A stretch of 64,000 nucleotides of DNA. Origin: Phyllobacterium bourgognense. Its GTDB lineage: Bacteria; Pseudomonadota; Alphaproteobacteria; Rhizobiales; Rhizobiaceae. Location: the NCBI RefSeq assembly GCF_003337575.1, contig NZ_QPJM01000003.1, positions 186,001 to 250,000 of the forward strand. Reading direction: 5' to 3'. Position numbers and translations under genes: made by a program. Positions 18,701 to 25,055 of this stretch are shown piece by piece. Below the pieces are notes generated by a model. It worked only from the letters and a program-made list of their open reading frames with translations. It had not been told where the DNA came from and did not search any database. Positions within the stretch are counted from its first letter, which is position 1. The number at the start of each line of letters is the position of its first letter.

Positions 18701-18852
18701 CAGTTTGTCGCGGTACCGTAATCCGGCCCCGCTCCATTCCACGTCTGCGCCTTTGCTTCGTCGAAAATCGAGAGGGAGACCGTGGCAGCCATGCCGAGAA
18801 CCGAAACCACGGTCAGCGCAGTCGATGCGCGCAAAGCTTTGCGTAGAGTCAT
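15724..18852 (-). CDS. Autotransporter (type Va) with beta-helical passenger
   Basis: 1042 residues. An N-terminal export signal ends near DEAKAQ (about 30-36). The passenger contains autotransporter-associated beta-strand repeats (TLTLSGINTYTGGTTVNQGTL near 490; a similar block near 135) and, between about 190 and 440, roughly ten 20-25-residue repeats built around STAG.A.I and F.DNSTAG, predicted rungs of a right-handed beta-helix. A proline hinge (PNPPNPPGPPP) precedes the C-terminal beta-barrel (about 775-1042), which ends in the outer-membrane signature LSFKF. Such proteins are surface adhesins or enzymes. No protease or lipase motif is seen, so adhesin is the better guess. The stop codon is contributed by a repeat-element border. 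Confidence 0.93.
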   Translation of the reverse strand: MTLRKALRASTALTVVSVLGMAATVSLSIFDEAKAQTWNGAGPDYGTATNWTPGNVPDAAGETATFDNTGAAQSIVNLGGATYSPNGWVVNGGTTYSMENGTVNFLAAAGLTNNSAGGLGISANITGIGGVTQNGTSTLFLLGNNTYSGGTTVLSGIVEARGTGTLGTGLVNVGNAFGGASAELQLTNGFNAQSLNITNHATGNTVFNGGTAGNAIIRNSQGGGTTFQNNSTAGSAQILNDISANQPSVTLFRDTSTAGNATFSLPGGDVRFQDNSTAGDAELSGTATIIFQQNATGGNAQISLTSFTGLIQFLDNSTAGAAIISNADGSQIRFDGAGTSAGTATITNSGSSTLPAVQNSTTIFDNTSTAGSATIINISDGRTQFFASSSAGSARIENNVGGGTFFEANSSGGSAQLVTIGTGFVDFSRSVAATNTAGSVEGSGELRLGAIDFTVGSNNLSTTYSGVIQDGGTNGGTGASLTKTGTGTLTLSGINTYTGGTTVNQGTLSVNGTIGAVDVMSGATLGGIGTVGNTVVASGATIAPGNSIGTLNVAGDITLAAGSIYSVELAGSGASDMIAASGVATLQGGSVSVTALDPQTSYQTGQVYRILTAQGGVSGAFDPSVLSNSAFLSATIANTANAVDLTIAVATTPNPPNPPGPPPVFVTAAQTRNQLATAGALDTLVQSGSSLALYNSLLVLDAATAREAFDSLSGEIYASAKTALIEDSRFIRDAAINRVRSSFGGVATPALPIMAYGEGGPELAPATTDKFGVWGTGFGNWGSTDSDGNAASLDRTTGGFVVGADALVWENWRLGMLAGYSRTSFDVDDRSSSGDSDNYHLGIYGGTQWGNLGFRAGAAYTWSNIDTDRSVVFPGFSEDLSADYDAGTAQVFGELGYRIDTSRVAFEPFANLSYVNFRSDSFSESGGAAALSASSETTDTTFTTLGLRASTDFTMGSMSATARGMLGWRHAFDDVTPQSRLAFTGSDAFTISGVPIDQDAFVVEAGLDLKITHSATLGLAYNGQFGSKAQDNGFKADLSFKF

Positions 18853-19258
18853 GCCGATACCTATCCCACCTTTTCTTCGGACGCAGCTGTCAAGGATCCC
18901 CCCTCTGCCGGTGCCGGTTTTAGAAAATGCATAAAACGGTCATTAGTCGTTCGAGTCAAAGCTCTACTATAAATCTAAAGGTTTAGTTTTCGAATACAAT
19001 CGGAGCGAGCATTCATCTTTGGGGAAAGGTGTTGCGGAATTGTTACTTAATGGTGCAGGCAGAGATGCGCTGCAATCGTAGCGCGACCAAAACTCGCTAC
19101 GTCATACGCTCATGGGCCGCCGCTTGCGTGTGTCGTCGAGCGCTGCGGCATTCAGCATAAGGATCGAAACATTGAAAATGCGCGTTTAGAATTTGGCGGC
19201 ACCTTCGAATGCGGATATTAAACTAAGTTGCGAACCCCATCATTTGGCAAGCAAAACC
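18853..19258. other. Intergenic region between autotransporter and acetyltransferase
   Basis: About 400 bases, AT-rich around 18930-19010, which would suit the promoter region of the autotransporter gene on the minus strand. No RNA gene, repeat copy or convincing small gene is seen. The open frame running into the acetyltransferase from 19193 is not preferred as a start. Confidence 0.5.
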
Positions 19259-19780
19259 ATGATTGAAACAGACCGTCTGCTCCTGCGTCCGCTCGTCATC
19301 GGCGATTTTGAAACCTACAAGAGCGTGTGGGTGAACAAGCCGGTGACGGACGGTTCTCCCGGTCACCCGCAACTGAGCGAGGAAGATATCTGGTATCGGT
19401 TGCTGCGCTGGATCGGACACTGGGCAACGTTTGACTTCGGCCCGTTTGCCGTTGTCGACCGCATATCTGGCGCGGTGATCGGCGAGGTGGGGCTGGCACA
19501 TTTTCATCGAGGTCACGGCGCCTTTTACGATGGTTTTCCAGAGGCCATGTGGAGGGTGGAATATTCGCGGAACGGCCGGGGTATAGCAACCGAGGCGATG
19601 CAAGCCGTATTTGTCTGGTTCGACTCGAGGAGAATTTCAAACCGGACCGTTTGTATGATCGATACCTGGAACGATACCTCGAAAAGCGTCGCCGCACGTC
19701 TGGGCTTCAAAATGTTCAAAGCCACGACATATCGCGGCAACCCTGTGGAATTATTCGAGAGGGTGTCCGATCCCGACTGA
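19259..19780 (+). CDS. GNAT N-acetyltransferase (RimJ/RimL-like)
   Basis: 173 residues from the ATG at 19259 (MIETDRLLLRPL), the normal start of RimJ/RimL-type GNAT proteins. The frame is open to 19193, but that stretch is not family-like. The acetyl-CoA binding region is EYSRNGRGIATEAMQAV (variant of the Q/RxxGxG/A motif), followed by NDTSKSVAARLGFKMF. These enzymes acetylate protein N-termini or small amines; the substrate cannot be told. The gene stands alone, convergent with the FMN reductase gene. Confidence 0.85.
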   Translation: MIETDRLLLRPLVIGDFETYKSVWVNKPVTDGSPGHPQLSEEDIWYRLLRWIGHWATFDFGPFAVVDRISGAVIGEVGLAHFHRGHGAFYDGFPEAMWRVEYSRNGRGIATEAMQAVFVWFDSRRISNRTVCMIDTWNDTSKSVAARLGFKMFKATTYRGNPVELFERVSDPD

Positions 19781-19852
19781 CCGGCCGGTTGAAACAGATC
19801 CGGGAGCAACTGCACCTCCAGGATGTTGCGTAGGCCGGCAATGGTCTCTGGA

Positions 19853-19867
19853 CAAAACTTGCTCTAG
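19853..19867. repeat. Solitary end of the CTAG MITE-like element
   Basis: CAAAACTTGCT followed by CTAG, identical to the right end of copy 1 (14409-14423). No matching left end is found within 300 bases upstream, so this is a truncated copy or remnant. Its CTAG provides the TAG stop of the FMN reductase gene on the minus strand. Confidence 0.7.
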
Positions 19868-20436
19868 GCATCTTTCGGCAGCACTGAGCGAACCCTTGCG
19901 ATGAAGACATGGAAGTCCCGCATGTAAGCGCGGAGGAAATCGGCGGTTTTGTCGTTCGTGACCTCGCCGTCATCGGTGATCAGCCCCGGTGTAAACTGGA
20001 TGTAGGCTTCCGGGGCATTCATCTGGGGAGAGTTGCAGAAACTAAGCACGCTGCGCAAATTCTGCTGGGCGACTGCTGTGCCTATCGCGCCCGGCGACGT
20101 GCCGATCACCGCTGACGGCTTGCGTGTGAACGAGTTGGTACCGTAGGGGCGGCTCGCCCAGTCGATTGCGTTTTTCAGCCCGCCGGGTATCGATCGATTG
20201 TATTCAGGCGTGATGAACAGCACGGCGTCGACGGCCGCGATTGCCGCCTTGAATGCCTTGCCAGCCGGAGGGTAGTCGGCGTCATAGTCGTAGCTGTAGA
20301 GCGGCAGGTCCTTGAAGGATATCTCCGACATTTCAAGTTCCGGCGGGGCGAACCGTACCAACGCCTTGGCGAGTTTGCGATTGATCGAGCCCTTGGCGAG
20401 ACTGCCGATGAAATAGCCTACTTTGTGCGTGGTCAT
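19864..20436 (-). CDS. NADPH-dependent FMN reductase
   Basis: 190 residues from MTTHKVGYFIGSL; the preceding GGAG decides this ATG over the longer open frame. Flavodoxin-like fold: GSLAKGSINRKLAKAL (FMN phosphate loop), FITPEYNRSIPGGLKNAIDW (family signature) and GTSPGAIGTA. These cytosolic enzymes reduce FMN, quinones or azo dyes with NADPH. A nitroreductase gene lies 75 bases upstream on the same strand, so the two may form a flavin-dependent reductase unit. Its stop is part of a mobile-repeat end. Confidence 0.9.
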   Translation of the reverse strand: MTTHKVGYFIGSLAKGSINRKLAKALVRFAPPELEMSEISFKDLPLYSYDYDADYPPAGKAFKAAIAAVDAVLFITPEYNRSIPGGLKNAIDWASRPYGTNSFTRKPSAVIGTSPGAIGTAVAQQNLRSVLSFCNSPQMNAPEAYIQFTPGLITDDGEVTNDKTADFLRAYMRDFHVFIARVRSVLPKDA

Positions 20437-20511
20437 GGCGTTCTCCAATATCTCGCATGATAGAGGACTTATCATACGCAGGAATCATAGAAGGGGTCTC
20501 TTGTCCAGTAA

Positions 20512-21177
20512 CTAACCGCCGATGAAAGTGACCGTCTCGGCGAGCGGGGCGCGGCCTGTACGGGGAGAACTTACCGCGGGGTCCTCGTATCCGATCGACA
20601 TGCCGCAGAAGAGGATGAGCCCCTCCGGGGGTGACAGGACCTCCGCGACCGTCTCGCGAACCTGCGACCACGCCATTTGCGTGCAACTGTGCAGTCCTTC
20701 GGCGCGGAGCAGCAGCATGATGGTCTGCAGATACATGCCGACATCGGCCCATTGGGGCCGGCCCAGGTCACAGTCGATGTAGCAGAACAGGGCGGCGGGC
20801 GCACCGAAACAGTTCCAGTTGGCGATGGCTGCCCGCTGGCGCGCCTCCCAGTCCTCGCGCGCAATGCCGAGCGCGCTGTAGCGCTCCTTGCCGAAGGCGG
20901 ATCGGCGCTCCGCGTACGGAGACTTCAGTTCGGACGGGTACATCTTGTACTGCCGCTTGTCCCAGGGGTCGCCGTGGGCCACGCGCTCGACGGCGTTCGT
21001 CTTGAGTTCGGCCAGCGGCGCGCCCGTTAGCACGTAGGTGTTCCACGGCTGGATGTTCGATCCGGACGGCGCCCAAGCGGCGGCGGACAGCACGCGCTCA
21101 AGCACCTCTCTCGACACAGGCTCATCGGTGAATCCGCGCACCGCCCGTCGGCTTGTGACTGCTTCATATACGTCCAT
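20512..21177 (-). CDS. Nitroreductase family protein
   Basis: 221 residues from MDVYEAVTSRRAVRGF, with GAGG 6 bases before this ATG; upstream in-frame starts lack a good site. The FMN-binding SRR..RxF motif, the AAAWAPSGSNIQPW block and the C-terminal FCGMSIGYEDP block identify the family. Enzymes of this type reduce nitro-compounds, quinones or enones with NAD(P)H. It is GC-rich relative to its upstream neighbourhood and adjacent to an FMN reductase gene, possibly as part of a xenobiotic-response unit. No regulator is adjacent. Confidence 0.92.
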   Translation of the reverse strand: MDVYEAVTSRRAVRGFTDEPVSREVLERVLSAAAWAPSGSNIQPWNTYVLTGAPLAELKTNAVERVAHGDPWDKRQYKMYPSELKSPYAERRSAFGKERYSALGIAREDWEARQRAAIANWNCFGAPAALFCYIDCDLGRPQWADVGMYLQTIMLLLRAEGLHSCTQMAWSQVRETVAEVLSPPEGLILFCGMSIGYEDPAVSSPRTGRAPLAETVTFIGG

Positions 21178-21963
21178 GATCGCCTCCATACCGCCCGCCA
21201 TTCGTTTCGATCTGCCGGGGTATGAGATACTGTCCATGCTCATGGCCGTCTCCTCCTGACTGTTCCGTTTCTGATGTGGTTCATTATCTCCATTCGCAAT
21301 GGAGACGTAATCACACCGTGGTCTAGGAGACGTATATCCAACGTATAGAGGGATCGATGCGTCCGAGGGGCATGTGGGCGAGGGTCAAGGCCAATAGTCT
21401 CACCGCATAACAAGTTAAAAATAAAGTGGAAATCCCGTAAACTCGTGTAAATTGCTCGCGCTGGTTGTGATGGCATGCCAAATTCTACAACCCGCCATCT
21501 GGGGAGGATTGGGGGCGATGTGCCTTCTCTTCTCCCTCTTTGTTTCGAGCGGAGGGGAAGTGTGATTGGACCCATGGGCGAGGGTGGGCGACACTACCGC
21601 TGCTGCCTGAACTCAACTACCCCAATGCCCATTGGCAGCAATAGGCCGGAGCCGACGAAGCATTTCCACAGTCCCCTGTGAAGCACTGCTTTGGCGCTTC
21701 GGCCATTTTTTTGATGGCTCTCCGGGCGATTGCCCGAATTTCGCGTATACCCCTTTCGGTGGTTGGCCATGAAGCCATTTATACGGCACACCAAATCGGG
21801 TGTAACTTGACCCCGCTGACCGCTGTTAGCACCCCGGTCTTGGGACAAATGTTTCCTCCCGCTAAAGCGGCCAGTTGGAGAGAGAGGAGCAGAGACAGCC
21901 GCGTGGGGGCTCGTATGTCTTGCTCTCCTCCTTCTTCCGCACCCTGATGAGGGCCGGCGATGT
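21178..21963. other. Gene-poor region, no confident gene
   Basis: About 790 bases with no open frame I can support on either strand. The 5' part (21240-21330) would contain the nitroreductase promoter. Short frames on both strands between 21475 and 21950 overlap each other and have no family resemblance or consistent ribosome site; one minus-strand frame (about 52 residues, cysteine-containing) is conceivable but unsupported. The stretch may be decayed accessory DNA. Confidence 0.5.
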
Positions 21964-22299
21964 TCAGTTTATTTTACGGCTCCAGCCCAAACTGCCCCCT
22001 AGGCGTAACATACGCCATAACACTGTCGTGTCGTTTGCCTTGGGGTGTTCAAGCCGCTTCAGGAGCATCTCCAGCTTGCGGATTTCGCACATTTCATCTG
22101 CAATTAATGACCTGCTGAAAGCGACTTCATCCCCGGTAGTCGTTATCGATCCGGTTCGCAATTCAAACAGTCTCCATTGTGCTTTCTCGACATTATTATG
22201 ATGTAAATTGATCAGCGTCTTGTAGGACGCAATCTTCTCCTCGTGATTGGGCAACGTTCTGTCCCTCCGTTCCTCCAGCCAAACCATAGCATGTTTCAT
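21964..22299 (-). CDS. Hypothetical protein (111 aa), helical
   Basis: 111 residues from MKHAMVWLEERRDRT; a GTG 30 bases upstream is an alternative start. It is largely helical and charged (KIASYKTLINLHHNNVEKAQ, SLIADEMCEIRKLEMLLKRL) with no signal peptide or membrane span. The family is not recognised. It lies in the accessory stretch before tRNA-Pro and reads in the same direction as the two small genes upstream of it. Confidence 0.5.
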   Translation of the reverse strand: MKHAMVWLEERRDRTLPNHEEKIASYKTLINLHHNNVEKAQWRLFELRTGSITTTGDEVAFSRSLIADEMCEIRKLEMLLKRLEHPKANDTTVLWRMLRLGGSLGWSRKIN

Positions 22300-22442
22300 C
22301 TGGACTTCCGACCGGCAGGGAATAATCACTATGGGCGAAAAACGGGGCAGATTGTCTTTTGTTCGCCCTTTTTGCGTGGAGCTGAGGGGAAAGCAAAATC
22401 GAGATTAGGCCTAGGTCGGGGGCGTCGGGGCTAGTGTATCGA

Positions 22443-22565
22443 TTATTTCGATTTCTTTGGTGCCGGTTTCGCTTTCTTGTCCTTTTCGACGACCACTTCC
22501 TTGGGGCGCTTCTTGGCCTCTTCTTTCTTGACGTATTTTCCAGTTCCTGCGTCTCGGGTTGACAT
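22443..22565 (-). CDS. Lysine-rich small protein (40 aa), hypothetical
   Basis: 40 residues beginning MSTRDAGTGKYVKKEEA and ending KPAPKKSK; about a third Lys/Arg. A strong AGAGGAG lies 9 bases before the ATG. It follows the coiled-coil/zinc-ribbon gene (22585-23007) by 19 bases on the same strand, so they are probably co-transcribed. Small MSTRDAGTGKYV-type proteins recur in bacterial genomes without known function; a nucleic-acid or ribosome association would fit the charge but is speculation. Confidence 0.62.
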   Translation of the reverse strand: MSTRDAGTGKYVKKEEAKKRPKEVVVEKDKKAKPAPKKSK

Positions 22566-22584
22566 GTTAGTTCTCCTCTCTGCG

Positions 22585-23007
22585 TTACACTTTGGTAAAG
22601 GCTCGTGCCATTCCATAGTTGGATTTGCATTTGGGGCACTTGAACGGATGCCCAGCAGCGGAAACATCGTTGACTAACTTGTAAGTTGAACCAGTTTCAA
22701 TGCAGACTGTGCAATAGGGATCGCCAACGGGCTTTCCGTCTCTCTGGTCGTAAAACATCCCATCGAAATTGATCAGATTTTCGGCCCGAAATTTCAATGC
22801 TGCCTTTGCTTCTGCAATCGCCTTGTCCTTTTCACGCACGATTTCCACAGCATCAATGAGCCCCATCTTGGCATCCGCCAGCGCACTGGAAATTTCTGCG
22901 ATCTTGAGTTTGAGCTCTGCTTTGTCGGCCTGAACATCAATCGCATTTAATTCTCTCACAAAGCCGAGTGCTGTCGTTACGGCTGAGATGGTTGCAGGGA
23001 TATCCAT
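22585..23007 (-). CDS. Coiled-coil/zinc-ribbon protein, hypothetical
   Basis: 140 residues. The N-terminal half (about 5-75) is a long amphipathic helix (ADKAELKLKIAEISSALADA). The C-terminal half carries two CxxC pairs, CTVC near residue 99 and CPKC near 124, as in a zinc ribbon. The layout mirrors that of 23465-23959: coiled coil, an (N/D)F.G..F/Y strand, then zinc ribbon. Family function is unknown to me. It is divergent from the 23173-23959 pair, sharing the ~165-base intergenic region. Confidence 0.65.
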   Translation of the reverse strand: MDIPATISAVTTALGFVRELNAIDVQADKAELKLKIAEISSALADAKMGLIDAVEIVREKDKAIAEAKAALKFRAENLINFDGMFYDQRDGKPVGDPYCTVCIETGSTYKLVNDVSAAGHPFKCPKCKSNYGMARAFTKV

Positions 23008-23172
23008 TTGGTGCGGTTCCTCGCCGGTTTATCTAACGATCAATATATCAAAACCCTGCGGTCACGTGTCGGACGATTGCAACTATGCACAAAATACAAC
23101 TTCCGGCTGATTACGTGGACTTCTATCGGGTCAGCGGATAACAATCAGGCCGAGGGAACGAACGGGGATTTC

Positions 23173-23454
23173 ATGGAAGACTATAGCAGTTGGACAGACG
23201 AGCGGGTATTCGGCTCTGCTGGTGAGCAACCGGGCTCGCAGGCCTCATATGTGCCGGATATCGAAATCAAGCGCCGGTTGTATATCCTTCAGAGGGAGGT
23301 GCTAGACGCTCAGCTTGCGGCGGTCGCGGCTCAGGAAACGGCGACAGCCGAGATGAAGAAGCAGTCCAACCAGATGTACTGGTCCACTATAGGCGTCTTT
23401 CTGACGGCGCTAATCACGCTCGTGATCGCTATAGTACAACAGATGAATAGTTAG
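23173..23454 (+). CDS. Small membrane-anchored protein with coiled coil, hypothetical
   Basis: 93 residues from the ATG at 23173. A polar N-terminus is followed by a short coiled coil (EIKRRLYILQREVLDAQLAA...ATAEMKKQ) and one C-terminal transmembrane helix (YWSTIGVFLTALITLVIAIV). The topology resembles small phage-type or toxin-like anchored proteins, but no family is recognised. The following gene starts 10 bases after its stop, so they are co-transcribed. Confidence 0.6.
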   Translation: MEDYSSWTDERVFGSAGEQPGSQASYVPDIEIKRRLYILQREVLDAQLAAVAAQETATAEMKKQSNQMYWSTIGVFLTALITLVIAIVQQMNS

Positions 23455-23464
23455 GGGACGGGAA

Positions 23465-23959
23465 ATGGTTGTAGGTATGGGTGAGGCTTTTGGGGCGCTG
23501 AAAGTTGCCTTTGATATGGCGAATGGCCTTGTGAATATAAACAACAAAGTCGCCCTGAACAGCGCCGTTATTGAACTACAGGGTAAGATAATGGAGGCAC
23601 AGCAAGCGACGCAGACCGGGGGCGACCGACAACGGCAACTAGAAGATACGATCTCCGAGTTGAAACGTGAACTTGCCGCCTATGAAAACTGGGATGAAAT
23701 CGCATCCAACTATGTGCTCACGGACTTTGGCGGTCAGACCTTTGCATACAAACTGAAAGAAGATGCAACCACCGGAGAGGTACAGCATCGAGCCTGTCCC
23801 AATTGTTTTGGTCAGCGCAAAAAATCGATCCTGCAATTTAGTATGCGTGACACGCGTCAACGGGATCACTATAGGTGTCATCTGTGTCGCGCCGAGTTTG
23901 AATTTGGTGTGACACAAACACCACATCGCCCTTCAGTAAGCCGAAGCAGCGATTTTTGA
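23465..23959 (+). CDS. Coiled-coil/zinc-ribbon protein, hypothetical
   Basis: 164 residues. Residues about 1-80 form a coiled coil (ELQGKIMEAQQATQ...QLEDTISELKRELAAYE); then comes a short beta segment (YVLTDFGGQTFAYKL) and a zinc-ribbon-like module with CPNC near 113 and CHLC near 138. It looks like a diverged relative of the divergent gene 22585-23007. Such proteins occur in accessory regions and prophages, but their role is not established. It shares a transcription unit with the membrane-anchored 93-residue protein. Confidence 0.65.
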   Translation: MVVGMGEAFGALKVAFDMANGLVNINNKVALNSAVIELQGKIMEAQQATQTGGDRQRQLEDTISELKRELAAYENWDEIASNYVLTDFGGQTFAYKLKEDATTGEVQHRACPNCFGQRKKSILQFSMRDTRQRDHYRCHLCRAEFEFGVTQTPHRPSVSRSSDF

Positions 23960-24327
23960 TTTCTGCGGTCATGCCACCAAATCCGACCTCTGGGCGCTTC
24001 GGCATGCCCGCGGTGGATATCCTTGGTGAAATAAGTAGGGGTAAAGTCGGGCTTGTTGACAAGAACGGGGTACACTTACTCCGTAAAGAACGGACTTTGG
24101 ATACCATACCTCCAAGTGCCCTTGGCAGATTTCTTGTCCGTACTTCCGTTGCGGCCCTTGCCTCCGGTAGCGCCATAGGGTAATTGCTCGCCTGTCGATT
24201 TGAGGTTTCCCCCAGAAGCTTCGCAAACAATTGGCGTGACTATTGTCCTCAGCGTTACCCCGGCAGAAACAAGCCGAATATTCTGAGGATTGAATGCCCC
24301 GCTAAGTCATTGATTTAGCAAAATTAT
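23960..24327. other. Region before tRNA-Pro with a start-less minus-strand frame
   Basis: About 370 bases. On the minus strand 24076-24306 is open for 76 codons and reads like protein (TPIVCEASGGNLKSTGEQ, then GGKGRNGSTDKKSAKG), but has no ATG or GTG near its beginning and is flanked by a stop. It may be a gene remnant. Nothing else is identified apart from the presumed promoter of the tRNA. Confidence 0.4.
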
Positions 24328-24404
<77 letters not shown>

Positions 24405-24405
24405 A

Positions 24406-24500
24406 TATAGCCGCGATATCGGCTATACGCCTGCTCCGGGAGCAGACGACAGTAATTCCAGCAAAAGCGGGAACCGGTTTTGCGTCCGGAATTGCGTAAT
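24406..24500. repeat. Tandem hairpins and a GCAAAA...CCGGTTTTGCG palindromic repeat after tRNA-Pro
   Basis: Two hairpins follow the tRNA: TATAGCCG/CGGCTATA (24406-24427) and CTGCTCC/GGAGCAG (24431-24445). Then comes GCAAAAGCGGGAACCGGTTTTGCG with a following TCCGGAATTGCGT, a palindromic sequence that recurs between genes in rhizobial genomes. The first hairpins may end tRNA transcription, but no T-run follows. Confidence 0.55.
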
Positions 24501-24528
24501 ATTCAGCATCCAGTTTGATGTTCTTCGA

Positions 24529-24849
24529 TCAATCGTGCTTCGAGGCGAGTTCCGCGGCCACTTCCAGCACCTGATCTTCCCTGATGCCGACCGTAAAGTC
24601 CTCGATATCGTCGATCGTCTCGCCGTCAGGAATCCGGATGGGGTTGTGCGTGCCGACCAGCACAGTCTTTATCCGCCGCGGCAGCGCCGGGAGCAAAAAC
24701 CTTTTGACGCATTCGATCAGAACGGCCCGCTTGTCCGGCGCAAGTTTTCCGAGTTTTTCCCGCAAGAGATGACCGAACATATTGCCGTCTGCGAAGCCGA
24801 ACGGGCTCGCGAGGTCAAAAGCATGCAACCTGTATTCGATCCGGGTCAT
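24529..24849 (-). CDS. Hypothetical protein (106 aa)
   Basis: 106 residues from MTRIEYRLHAFDL, preceded by GAGGAA. No signal peptide or membrane span. It has a basic middle (LLPALPRRIKTVLVG) and an acidic C-terminal half (GETIDDIEDFTVGIREDQVLEVAAEL). The family is not recognised. It stands alone between tRNA-Pro and the MscS gene, convergent to the tRNA. Confidence 0.55.
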   Translation of the reverse strand: MTRIEYRLHAFDLASPFGFADGNMFGHLLREKLGKLAPDKRAVLIECVKRFLLPALPRRIKTVLVGTHNPIRIPDGETIDDIEDFTVGIREDQVLEVAAELASKHD

Positions 24850-25055
24850 GACGGTTCCTCGTGTTGGCACATCTTATATGTAAACCCATCCGGTTGGCAG
24901 CAATAGGGCGGGCTGGCCGGGACACCACATATTTTGGCGGAACTGGTAAATAGAGCCGCCACCATTATTCCGGCGCACGCAATGCTGTACTATTCGTGAG
25001 ACAGGCCATTATTTTGCGTTCATAATATACCAAAACGTCTGTCCGGGGCAAACGC

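Noticed and set aside
21594-21848. Minus-strand open frame with GGAGG before a TTG
   Set aside because: Despite the ribosome-like site, the translation has no recognisable pattern and two competing frames overlap it.
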